From NCBI GenBank assembly GCA_032191485.1, contig JAVDOI010000073.1:137501-201500 (forward strand): DNA of 64,000 nt. The letters run 5' to 3'. Each line of letters opens with the position of its first letter. The first letter of the stretch is position 1. Below are positions 1 to 8,544 of the stretch, in pieces. Source of the DNA: Leptoclinus maculatus (Eukaryota > Chordata > Actinopteri > Perciformes > Stichaeidae). The notes under the pieces are model-generated. The model had not been told where the DNA came from and searched no databases. It saw only the letters and a program-made list of their open reading frames with translations. The position numbers were made by a program, and so were the translations under genes.

Positions 1-123
1 TTGTTCATATAGCAGTACTTTAAAATAAAAGTGAGCAATACACTACTTTTGAATTCATTATTGAACTTTGAGGATAACAATGAGATTAATCGAGATTAAA
101 ACTTGAATCGTTGCCCAGCACTA
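1..123. mobile_element. Right end of a hAT-like MITE (partial)
   Basis: The segment ends in TTGCCCAGCACTA at 111-123, preceded by a degenerate GAGATTAATCGAGATTAAA block. The same terminus, in the same order, closes the 811-bp MITE at 57310-58120. The left part lies outside the window. No coding sequence is visible. Confidence 0.6.
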
Positions 124-302
124 ATATAAATATGTTATTTATAATTCATCCGGTTCAATTTGAAATCTGACAATAAATATTGTTGAGATATTATTCAATT
201 AAACTTTATTAATCTGATTGTTAATCTGATACAGTCGTTAATACAACTTTAATAATTATATCATATTAATCAGAATCATGTTCTGATGTTCTGACCTTTG
301 AT

Positions 303-304
<2 letters not shown>

Positions 305-389
<85 letters not shown>

Positions 390-402
390 GGTGTGTGTTG
401 GT
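305..402. repeat. (GT)n microsatellite
   Basis: Nearly pure GT dinucleotide run with two GTTG interruptions at its end. It lies about 500 bases upstream of the eno3 TATA box. Confidence 0.95.
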
Positions 403-840
403 GCCCTTTAGAGCTTCTCATGTTTCCTCTTCAAATGAACTTTGACCTTCTCTGTCCCTCCACAGAGAAACAGACATATTATTAATATTAATAATATTAA
501 TAATATTAATGTATTAATATTATTAACTTTCATAGAAATCACATAATAATAATAATAATAATACTTCTAATACTGCTATTGCTAATAATGCGCCAACTAC
601 TAGTCACTCTCTACTACTACAAGTACTTCTACTTCTGATGATATTACTAGTAAATGAATACTTGTAAGTACATATTCTCTCTTTGAATGGCTTTGTTGAA
701 CAGAACTTCCAGATGTTTCTCTGTTCTGGAGATAATGTTCTCTGGTTCTCAGCTGGAGTTCATTTCTTTACATTTGGCTCAAACGTCGACTCGACGAGCA
801 GCTGATTAGAAGCTGGTGGTCAAAGGCAACACTTTTCTCC
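403..840. other. AT-rich eno3 upstream region
   Basis: Contains short ATTAAT and AAT repeats (475-565). Two CAGCTG E-boxes lie near 750 and 799, a motif type common upstream of muscle genes, but they are too short to be convincing alone. No gene is visible. Confidence 0.4.
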
Positions 841-881
841 TCTTCCTCTTCCTCTTCCTCTTGCTCCTCCCCCTCCTCCTC

Positions 882-888
882 TATAAAA
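882..888 (+). promoter_or_regulatory. eno3: TATA box of eno3
   Basis: TATAAAA follows a CT-rich tract (839-880) and precedes the proposed transcription start by about 25-30 bases. A noncoding first exon with a good splice donor follows directly. A TATA promoter fits a tissue-restricted enolase better than the housekeeping paralogue, which in mammals has a TATA-less GC-rich promoter. Confidence 0.75.
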
Positions 889-911
889 GCCCTGCAGCGT
901 AGCAGAGGGAC

Positions 912-955
912 ACTTTCCCCGTCAGTCGGACAGACGCCTCCTCTCCGCTCCTCAG
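912..955 (+). other. eno3: eno3 noncoding exon 1 (5' UTR)
   Basis: The end is set by the donor CTCAG|GTAGGT at 955/956. The start is inferred from TATA spacing and is uncertain by about 10 bases. It would splice to the acceptor just before the ATG at 3150. Vertebrate enolase genes have a noncoding first exon, so this agrees with the family. Confidence 0.6.
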
Positions 956-1417
956 GTAGGTGACAAACTGTTTCCTGTTTGTTGATCTCAAACTCTTTGT
1001 GGCTGCATGTCTTTTATTTTGAAGGAGTTGTTGGTGTGTCTTTGTGTCTTTGTGTCTTTGAGTCTTTGAGTCGGTCTTTGATCTTTAGCAGCCTGAAGGT
1101 CGACGAGTCGAACAAACAGCAGCACAAAGTCCAGATCTGAACCCTTTAGTCTCAGTAATACCTGAGCTAATACTACATAGTATACTGTGTAGTATTATAG
1201 ACATGAACTCAAAGCTGTGTGTTTAACCAGAGTACACTGAAATACACACAAATATCACATTAACACAAAGAACAGTGAAAGCAGTACACAAGAGTAGTAT
1301 AACTAGCTGTAATAGTACCAGTACTTTCAGCAGTAGTATTCAGAGTAGCAGTAGTAATTAGAAAACATAGTAGAAGTTTTAGCAGTAGTTTTAAGTGAAT
1401 TGTCCTTCCTCTCCTGC

Positions 1418-1554
<137 letters not shown>

Positions 1555-1628
1555 AGTAAAGGCCATAAGTGGTTTCAAAGTGTACTGTTACCACTCAGCT
1601 GTTGTTCTGCTGCCAAGACTGACCTATC

Positions 1629-1670
1629 AACACACACACACACACACACTCACATAAACACACACACACA
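1629..1670. repeat. (CA)n microsatellite
   Basis: Interrupted CA tract in eno3 intron 1, directly followed by a MEF2-type sequence. Confidence 0.9.
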
Positions 1671-1680
1671 CTAAAAATAA
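1671..1680 (+). promoter_or_regulatory. MEF2 consensus site in eno3 intron 1
   Basis: CTAAAAATAA matches the MEF2 consensus YTAWWWWTAR at every position. The human ENO3 muscle enhancer is known to lie in intron 1 and to depend on a MEF2 site, so the position is suggestive. Occupancy cannot be read from sequence, and the AT-rich surroundings raise the chance of a random match. Confidence 0.4.
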
Positions 1681-1765
1681 TGCTATGCTAATACAGTACT
1701 ACTAAATCTGCCTCTTATACTATTATAATATGCTAACGCTGCTAATAATGCTCCAGATAATTATC

Positions 1766-2440
1766 CACAACACTGTTTCTACTAGTGATTCTCCACTAAT
1801 GCTAATATGCTAATGTTGCTAACACTGTTTCTACTAGTGATTCTCCACTAATGCTAATATGCTAATGTTGCTAACACTGTTTCTACTAGTGATTCTCCAC
1901 TAATGCTAATATGCTAATGTTGCTAACACTGTTTCTACTAGTGATTCTCCACAAATGCTAATATGCTAATGTTGCTAACACTGTTTCTACTAGTGATTCT
2001 CCACAAATGCTAATATGCTAATGTTGCTAACACTGTTTCTACTAGTGATTCTCCACAAATGCTAATATGCTAATGTTGCTAACACTGTTTCTACTAGTGA
2101 TTCTCCACAAATGCTAATATGCTAATGTTGCTAACACTGTTTCTACTAGTGATTCTCCACTAATGCTAATATGCTAATGTTGCTAACACTGTTTCTACTA
2201 GTTCTTCTCCACTAATGCTAATGTTGCTAATGTTGCTAACACTGTTTCTACTAGTTCTTCTCCACTAATGCTAATGTTGCTAATGTTGCTAACACTGTTT
2301 CTACTAGTTCTTCTCCACTAATGCTAATGCTGCTAACACTGTTTCTACTAGTTCTTCTCCACTAATGCTAATGTTGCTAACACTGTTTCTACTAGTTCTT
2401 CTCCACTAATGCTAATGTTGCTAACACTGCTACAGTCTCT
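1766..2440. repeat. 52-bp minisatellite in eno3 intron 1
   Basis: Tandem units of about 52 bases, recognisable by GTTTCTACTAGTGATTCTCC, followed by CTAAT/GCTAATATGC. About a dozen copies are present. The right-hand copies switch to a TAGTTCTTCTCC variant and shorter lengths, so the array has two subfamilies. Confidence 0.9.
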
Positions 2441-2867
2441 GCTGCTAGTAGAACTGCTGTTAGCTCTAATATTATAGTGACTGATGCTAATGCTAGGAAT
2501 GCTAATATGTCACGAGTAATGTTGGGGAACAGACCTTTAGGGAGAAGAGTCACAAATGCCTCTTCAAATGTCAACGACATTAATAAGTGTGTGTGTAATT
2601 CTATAAGAGCAAAGAGGAAGTCATGACCGCTGTAGAAAGGTCAGGGAAAAGGTCAAAGGCCCCCCCCCCCCCCACACACACTTGCTGTATTAATAACTCA
2701 GGACGATAAGGAACCCCCCCCTCCTCTGTCACCACAATGGTCTCTCCCTCACTCCTTATTGGTCCCGTCATGAGTGAGACTGTGATTGGCTGGGTGGTTT
2801 GTGGGAGGAGTCTGACAGGGGACTGGTGTCTGGAGGCATCATGGCGTCACACAGGATCTCTAGAGCA

Positions 2868-2869
2868 GG

Positions 2870-2905
<36 letters not shown>

Positions 2906-2955
2906 TTAACACATCCACACATGTAACACACACACACACTTAACACACACACTTT
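2868..2955. repeat. (CA)n microsatellite cluster
   Basis: Interrupted CA repeats late in eno3 intron 1. The preceding 2441-2867 holds C-runs at 2661 and 2716 and no recognisable gene. Confidence 0.85.
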
Positions 2956-3064
2956 GGTTCATAATTGAATGCTTTTTTTTTCAAGGTCAATGGTTCATTC
3001 CTCTGACTTGACCAAATTAAAATTCACTTAAACTTTATTGACATGAATGTGGACATTCTGTCTC

Positions 3065-3085
3065 ACTCTCTCTCTCTGTCTGTCT

Positions 3086-3123
<38 letters not shown>
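3065..3123. repeat. (TC)n tract before eno3 exon 2
   Basis: TC-rich run forming the polypyrimidine tract of the intron 1 acceptor. Two candidate AGs lie at 3143-3144 and 3147-3148, both upstream of the ATG at 3150, so the choice does not alter the protein. Confidence 0.85.
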
Positions 3124-3126
<3 letters not shown>

Positions 3127-3149
3127 CGTCTGTCTGTCCATCAGTCAGG

Positions 3150-3274
3150 ATGTCGATCACTAAGATTCACGCTCGGGAGATTCTGGACTCCAGAGGAAAC
3201 CCCACAGTGGAGGTGGACCTGTGGACGGCCAAGGGTGAGCAATGTTTACACATATATACATATACACACATATA

Positions 3275-3305
<31 letters not shown>

Positions 3306-6300
3306 GCAGGGTGTGGTTAGCCTAGCTTAGCACATAAACTGGAAGTAGGGGGAACTGTTAGCCTAGCTACATCACAAGAGAACCTTTCAACAACTGCAAC
3401 TTTCTACCGGTCTGTCTCTCCTTCTGTCTTTTTGTCTATCTCTCTGCCTGTCTGTCTCTCTGCCTGTCTATCTCTCTGCCTGTCTGTCTCTCTGCCTGTC
3501 TGTCTCTCTGCCTGTCTGTCTCTCTGCCTGTCTGTCTCTCTGCCTGTCTGTCTCTCTGCCTGTCTGTCTCTCTGCCTGTCTGTCTCTCTGCCTGTCTGTC
3601 TCTCTGCCTGTCTATCTCTCTGCCTGTCTGTCTCTCTGCCTGTCTGTCTCTCTGCCTGTCTATCTCTCTGCCTGTCTGTCTCTCTGCCTGTCTGTCTCTC
3701 TGCCTGTCTGTCTCTCTGCCTGTCTGTCTCTCTGCCTGTCTGTCTCTCTGCCTGTCTATCTCTCTGCCTGTCTGTCTCTCTGCCTGTCTGTCTCTCTGCC
3801 TGTCTGTCTCTCTGCCTGTCTATCTCTCTGCCTGTCTGTCTCTCTGCCTGTCTGTCTCTCTGCCTGTCTGTCTCTCTGCCTGTCCGTCTCTCCTTCTGCT
3901 TGTCTGCCTCTGTACCCGTCTCTCTGTCTCTCTGTCTTCCTGTCTGTCTCTCTGCCTGTCCGTCTCTCCTTCTGCTTGTCTGCCTCTGTACCCGTCTCTC
4001 TGTCTTCCTGTCTGTCTCTCTGCCTGTCCGTCTCTCCTTCTGCTTGTCTGCCTCTGTACCCGTCTCTCTGTCTCTCTGTCTTCCTGTCTGTCTCTCAGGT
4101 CTCTTCAGGGCAGCTGTTCCCAGCGGTGCATCGACTGGAGTCCATGAAGCTCTGGAACTTCGTGATGGAGACAAGAGCCGCTACCTGGGCAAAGGTAGGA
4201 GCAAGGCAGTAAGAGGCTGAGGGTTCAAATCCCCACAGAACAAGGCAGTAACACCACAGGTTGAGGGTTCGAATCCCCACAGACTGTCTGTAACGTTTGT
4301 ATTTTTCCCATCAGGCACCGTTAAGGCCGTGGACCATGTTAACAAAGACATTGCCCCCAAACTGATTGCCAAGGTACCAGCAGAAGATCAGAATGTCATT
4401 AGAAACTGTATTTGAACTGATTCAATTAAAAGTCTGTCTACCTGTCTCTCTTTCTGTCTGTCTCTCTTTCTGTCTGTCTCTCTTTCTGTCTGTCTCTCCA
4501 GAACTTCAGCGTTGTTGAGCAGGAGAAGATCGACAAGTTCATGCTGGAGTTGGATGGCACCGAGAACAAATGTAAGGACCTGTCTGTCTGACCTGTCTGC
4601 CTCTCTTTCTGACCTGTCTGCCTGACCTGTCTGCCTCTCTTTCTGACCTGTCTGTCTGACCTGTCTGCCTCTCTTTCTGACCTGTCTGTCTGACCTGTCT
4701 GCCTCTCTTTCTGACCTGTCTGTCTGACCTGTCTGCCTCTCTTTCTGACCTGTCTGTCTGACCTGTCTGCCTCTCTTTCTGACCTGTCTGTCTGACCTGT
4801 CTGCCTCTCTTTCTGACCTGTCTGTCTGACCTGTCTGCCTCTCTTTCTGACCTGTCTGCCTCTCTTTCTGACCTGTCTGTCTGACCTGTCTGCCTCTCTT
4901 TCTGACCTGTCTGTCTGCCTCTCTTTCTGACCTGTCTGTCTGACCTGTCTGCCTCTCTTTCTGACCTGTCTGTCTCTCTACAGCTCAGTTTGGTGCCAAC
5001 TCCATCCTGGGCGTGTCACTGGCCGTCTGTAAGGCCGGAGCAGCGGAGAAGGGAGTTCCTCTTTACCGCCACATCGCAGACCTCGCTGGACACAAAGACG
5101 TCATACTTCCTGTTCCTGTGAGTGGGAGGGGCTTCTGGTGGGTGGGCGGGGCTTTGTCTCTGACTTCAGCAGCTTCCATTACAACCTACATTATCAACAA
5201 GCTAATACTGATCAATCATAGTCAATGGATTTTGCAGCAATAAAGCTGAAAGTAAGTTAGCTTGGTTGGCTCCTGAAAAGTAATATTATTGACTTTAATA
5301 TATTTAAATTGTCAATTTTGTTTATGCGGTTAGCACGTAAAAAGGTGTCCAGTTACTTCGACAGGTTGGCCACTGATACTGAAAAGATTACAGTGTCCAT
5401 GAAGTTAGCATAGCTGGCTAGTAAAATTAAAAAAATACTATAAAGTTAGTGTAGGTGGCTAGACATGAGAGAAAATAACTACACAATTAAAATAGATCAC
5501 TAGTCAAATGATAAAAAGACTGATCAGTTGGCGTCTGTGGCTAAATGCTAGCTGGCTAATAAACGTTTTCTCTGCAGGCCTTTAACGTCATTAACGGAGG
5601 AAGCCATGCTGGAAACAAACTGGCCATGCAGGAGTTCATGATTCTTCCAGTCGGAGCCGCCAACTTCCACGAGGCCATGAGGATCGGCGCCGAGGTTGTA
5701 TTAGTACTTGTATCAGTACTTGTATTAGTATTATTGTTGGTATTAGTTTGTATGTCTAACTGTATTTGGATGTTCAGGTCTACCACAACCTGAAGAACGT
5801 GATCAAGGCAAAGTACGGTAAAGACGCCACCAACGTGGGAGACGAGGGAGGCTTCGCCCCCAACATCCTGGAGAACAACGAGGGTGAGACATGCACCTGT
5901 CTGTCTGCCTGACCGTCTATCTGACTGGTCTTTTTGCATGAGCTTTAGAAGCCGTCTTCAAGCTAATGAATACACTAAATAATAATCAGTTTTAGAGTGT
6001 TTACGCTCCCAGCTGAAGATCACAGGGAGTGTACATGAGTAGGAAAGTCGTGGGTTTGATTCCCGAATCAGAACTAAAAACATAAAAACCTCTCGTCTTT
6101 CAGCTCTGGAGCTGCTGAAGTCGGCCATCGAGAAGGCCGGTTACCCCGACAAGATCATCATCGGGATGGACGTGGCCGCCTCAGAGTTCTTCAGGGCCGG
6201 GAAGTACGACCTGGACTTCAAGTCCCCCGACGACCCGTCCAGACACATCAGTGGAGACCAGCTGGGAGACCTGTACCGCAGCTTCATCAAGGGCTACCCG

Positions 6301-6681
6301 GGTACGTTACTGTGATAAACTCTGGACAGGTAGACAGACCTGTACCGCAGCTTCATCAAGAACTACCCCGGTACCAATCTCTTTCAGTGTTACTGAGATA
6401 AACTACACAGTCATCTGCAAAGAACTGGACGTGATTAAGTTCTAATATAATAATCTACTTTGTTCTCTTTCTGTCTCCAGTCCAGTCCATCGAGGATCCG
6501 TTTGACCAGGACGACTGGGAGAACTGGTCCAAGTTCACCGCCTCCACAGACATCCAGGTGAGACAGACAGACAGGTATGCAGACAGACAGACAGACAGAG
6601 AGTCAGACAGACAGTCACAGATGAGGTGACCAGGCTTGAATATGAGTCTGAATATTTTTTGTGGATCAGACTTTAAAGTGA

Positions 6682-6725
<44 letters not shown>

Positions 6726-6881
6726 TAACCAATCAGATCGTAGGAGACGACCTGACGGTGACCAATCCAAAGAGGATCCAGCAGGCCGTGGACAAGAAGG
6801 CCTGTAACTGTCTGCTGCTCAAAGTCAACCAGATCGGCTCTGTGACCGAGTCCATCCAGGCGTAAGACACCTGTCGCTCTC

Positions 6882-6912
<31 letters not shown>

Positions 6913-7246
6913 AATGATCCCTCCCCTTCCCTGACTGACTGACTGACTGTCTGTCTTCCTACCTGTCTCTCTCTCAGGTGTAAGCTGGCTCAGAGCAGTG
7001 GTTGGGGTGTGATGGTCAGCCATCGCTCCGGAGAGACTGAAGACACCTTCATCGCTGACCTGGTGGTGGGACTCTGTACTGGACAGGTAGACAGACACTC
7101 AGACAGACAGGTAGACAGGCACTCAGACAGACGGGTAGAAGGACAGACAGACAGGAGAAGAGGTAAACAGACACACACACAGACAGACAGACAGACACTC
7201 AGACAGACAGGTAGACAGGCACTCAGACAGACAGGTAGACAGGCAC

Positions 7247-7277
<31 letters not shown>

Positions 7278-7884
7278 GGCACTCAGACAGACACTCAGAC
7301 AGGCACTCAGACAGACACTCAGACAGACAGGTAGACAGGCACTCAGACAGACAGGTAGACAGACACTCAGACAGACAGGTAGACAGACACTCAGACAGAC
7401 AGGTAGAAGGACAGACAGACAGGAGAAGAGGGAAAGAGACAGACAGGTAGACAGACACTCAGACAGACAGGTAGAAGGACAGACAGACAGGAGAAGAGGG
7501 AAAGAGACAGACAGACAGACAGGGGGAAAGGGAGAGAGACGGGTAGAGAGAGAAAATAAAGAATGGAGGCAGGTAGATCAGTCTGATTCACTGACCACCT
7601 GTCTCTCTCTCTCAGATTAAGACCGGTGCTCCCTGCAGGTCAGAGCGTCTCGCCAAATACAACCAGCTGATGAGGTGAGAACTTCCTGTCATTCACACAG
7701 TACTTTTCAAAGTAAAAGCATGGCTGTTTACTTTACAAAGTTGAAGCGTTTTTGAGTCTAAGAGTTGACAGAAGAATAAAAACCTGTCTGTAAAATGTGA
7801 CCTCTGACCTGCAGGATTGAGGAGGAGCTCGGAGATAAAGCCAAGTTTGCCGGTAAAGACTACCGCCACCCAAAAATCAACTGA
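3150..7884 (+). CDS. eno3: Beta (muscle-type) enolase, spliced CDS
   Basis: Enolase (EC 4.2.1.11) interconverts 2-phosphoglycerate and phosphoenolpyruvate in cytosolic glycolysis as an Mg-dependent dimer. Coding exons, each bounded by GT/AG: 3150-3234, 4099-4194, 4315-4373, 4502-4571, 4984-5117, 5578-5694, 5778-5883, 6104-6301, 6481-6557, 6737-6861, 6978-7086, 7616-7674, 7815-7884. They join in frame to 434 aa, the standard vertebrate length. Visible landmarks are MSITKIHAREILDSRGNPTV at the N-terminus, the SGASTG active-site loop, the SHAGNKLAMQEF region, the metal-ligand region GMDVAASEF, SIEDPFDQDDW and VGDDLTVTN, the signature LLKVNQIGS and MVSHRSGETED. The eno3 assignment rests on ENO3-like stretches (ELRDGDKSRYLGKG, NNEALELLK, QLMRIEEELGDKA) and the nearby camta2. 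Two introns (5695-5777, 6558-6736) split exons that I recall as single in mammals. No frameshift or stop was found. Confidence 0.96.
3246..3370. repeat. (TA)n/(CA)n microsatellite and a GTTAGCCTAGCTTAGC fragment
   Basis: Mixed ATAC/TA repeat followed by TTAGCCTAGCTTAGCACA at about 3317-3334. The second part is one diverged copy of the 42-bp unit found in tandem at 60470-60735, so a dispersed repeat family is represented here in eno3 intron 2. Confidence 0.75.
3410..4096. repeat. 16-bp pyrimidine minisatellite abutting exon 3
   Basis: About 40 units of CTGCCTGTCTGTCTCT with TATC and CCGTCTCTCCTTCTGCTTG variants. It fills most of intron 2 and runs directly into the exon 3 acceptor TCTCTCAG at 4091-4098. 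The long Ser/Leu/Cys frames on + and Arg/Gln/Thr frames on - are artefacts. Confidence 0.95.
4200..4285 (+). repeat. Duplicated tRNA-B-box-like segment in eno3 intron 3
   Basis: Two adjacent copies of about 40 bases begin AAGGCAGTAA and end GGGTTCAAATCCCCACAG and GGGTTCGAATCCCCACAG. The second contains GGTTCGAATCC, the pol III B-box consensus also found in tRNA T-arms. No full tRNA cloverleaf or A-box is visible, so this is best read as a tRNA-derived SINE scrap. Confidence 0.4.
4575..4975. repeat. 34-bp pyrimidine minisatellite abutting exon 6
   Basis: Tandem units of about 34 bases containing CCTCTCTTTCTGACCTGTCT, about 11 copies, filling intron 5 from just after the donor to the acceptor at 4982-4983. 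Confidence 0.9.
5118..5577 (+). other. eno3 intron 6, no feature seen
   Basis: Intron between GTTCCT|GTGAGT and TCTGCAG|GCC. AT-rich, without a recognisable repeat array or RNA gene. Confidence 0.7.
6337..6404 (+). pseudogene. Duplicated 3' end of eno3 exon 8 inside intron 8
   Basis: The segment repeats the last 34 bases of exon 8 (6268-6301), its donor and about 20 bases of intron. The copy would read DLYRSFIKNYPG before GTACCA, while the real exon reads DLYRSFIKGYP. In-frame reading through from the first copy meets a TGA just after its donor, so the copy cannot simply extend the exon. Confidence 0.8.
6684..6724. repeat. (GT)n microsatellite
   Basis: Pure GT run 12 bases upstream of the acceptor AACCAATCAG. 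This acceptor lacks a normal polypyrimidine tract, the GT run taking its place. Confidence 0.9.
7088..7545. repeat. Purine-rich minisatellite starting at the exon 11 donor
   Basis: Units mix ACAGACACTCAGACAG, ACAGGTAGACAGGC and AAGGACAGACAGACAGGAGA. The array begins at the splice donor GGACAG|GTAGACAG (7086/7087) and repeats a donor-like ACAGGTAGA about ten times. Frames on both strands are repeat artefacts. Confidence 0.9.
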
Positions 7885-8049
7885 AGCTCTGCCCTGACTT
7901 CCTGTCTGTCACTGTGACAACTGACTGACAACTGACCGCCCTGAAGCCCCTCCCCCCTCCAGGTGGGGGTGAGGGGTCAGAGGTCACGGCGGGTTTGACC
8001 CCGCCTTCCTAAAAATAATTCCATGAATGATGTTTTCTATATAAAACAC

Positions 8050-8055
8050 AATAAA
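8050..8055 (+). terminator. eno3: eno3 polyadenylation signal
   Basis: AATAAA lies 166 bases after the eno3 stop codon and ends a short 3' UTR. The UTR also holds GGGTCAGAGGTCA (7974-7986), a direct repeat spaced by one base, of unknown relevance. Confidence 0.85.
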
Positions 8056-8112
8056 GACGAAAGAAAGAAACTTTACTCTGTGTTTTACTTTGTTAATGTA
8101 ACGAAGATTTTA

Positions 8113-8210
8113 ATATTTACATTTATTCTAGTGTAATATTACATTTATTCTAGTGTAATAATTACATTTATTCTAGTGTAATAATTACATTTATTCTAGT
8201 GTAATAATTA
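8113..8210. repeat. 23-bp minisatellite, left flank of the macrosatellite
   Basis: Four copies of the ATTACATTTATTCTAGTGTA type unit. The same minisatellite resumes at 47260 on the other side of the array, in register. The last bases before the array are TAATTA (8205-8210). Confidence 0.95.
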
Positions 8211-8500
8211 GGGCCCGAGCTCCGACGTAGTCGGTACGAGGACCTATTGTATTTGTAATGTTTATTATTAGGGCCCGAGCTCCGACGTAGTCGGTACGAG
8301 GACCTATTGTATTTGTAATGTTTATTATTATTAGGGCCCGAGCTCCGACGTAGTCGGTACGAGGACCTATTGTATTTGTAATGTTTATTATTAGGGCCCG
8401 AGCTCCGACGTAGTCGGTACGAGGACCTATTGTATTTGTACTGTTTATTAGGGCCCGAGCTCCGACGTAGTCGGTACGAGGACCTATTGTATTTGTAATG

Positions 8501-8515
<15 letters not shown>
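8211..8515 (+). repeat. 60-bp leader repeat cluster, five copies
   Basis: Units begin GGGCCCGAGCTCCGACGTAG, continue TCGGTACGAGGACCTATTG, and end in TTATTA. Each can fold a CCGAC-GTA-GTCGG hairpin. Further clusters stand at 11390-11509 (2), 23250-23375 (2), 26322-26380 (1), 32245-32565 (5) and 38274-38390 (2), always at the left end of a unit. Confidence 0.9.

Positions 8516-8544
<29 letters not shown>

Noticed and set aside
3404..4220. Long frames rich in Ser/Leu/Cys (+) or Arg/Gln/Thr (-) across eno3 intron 2
   Set aside because: Translations of a 16-bp minisatellite. The + frame reaches exon 3 only because the array abuts the acceptor.
4228..4285. Functional tRNA gene
   Set aside because: Only T-arm-like sequence is present. 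No acceptor stem, D-arm or anticodon arm can be paired.
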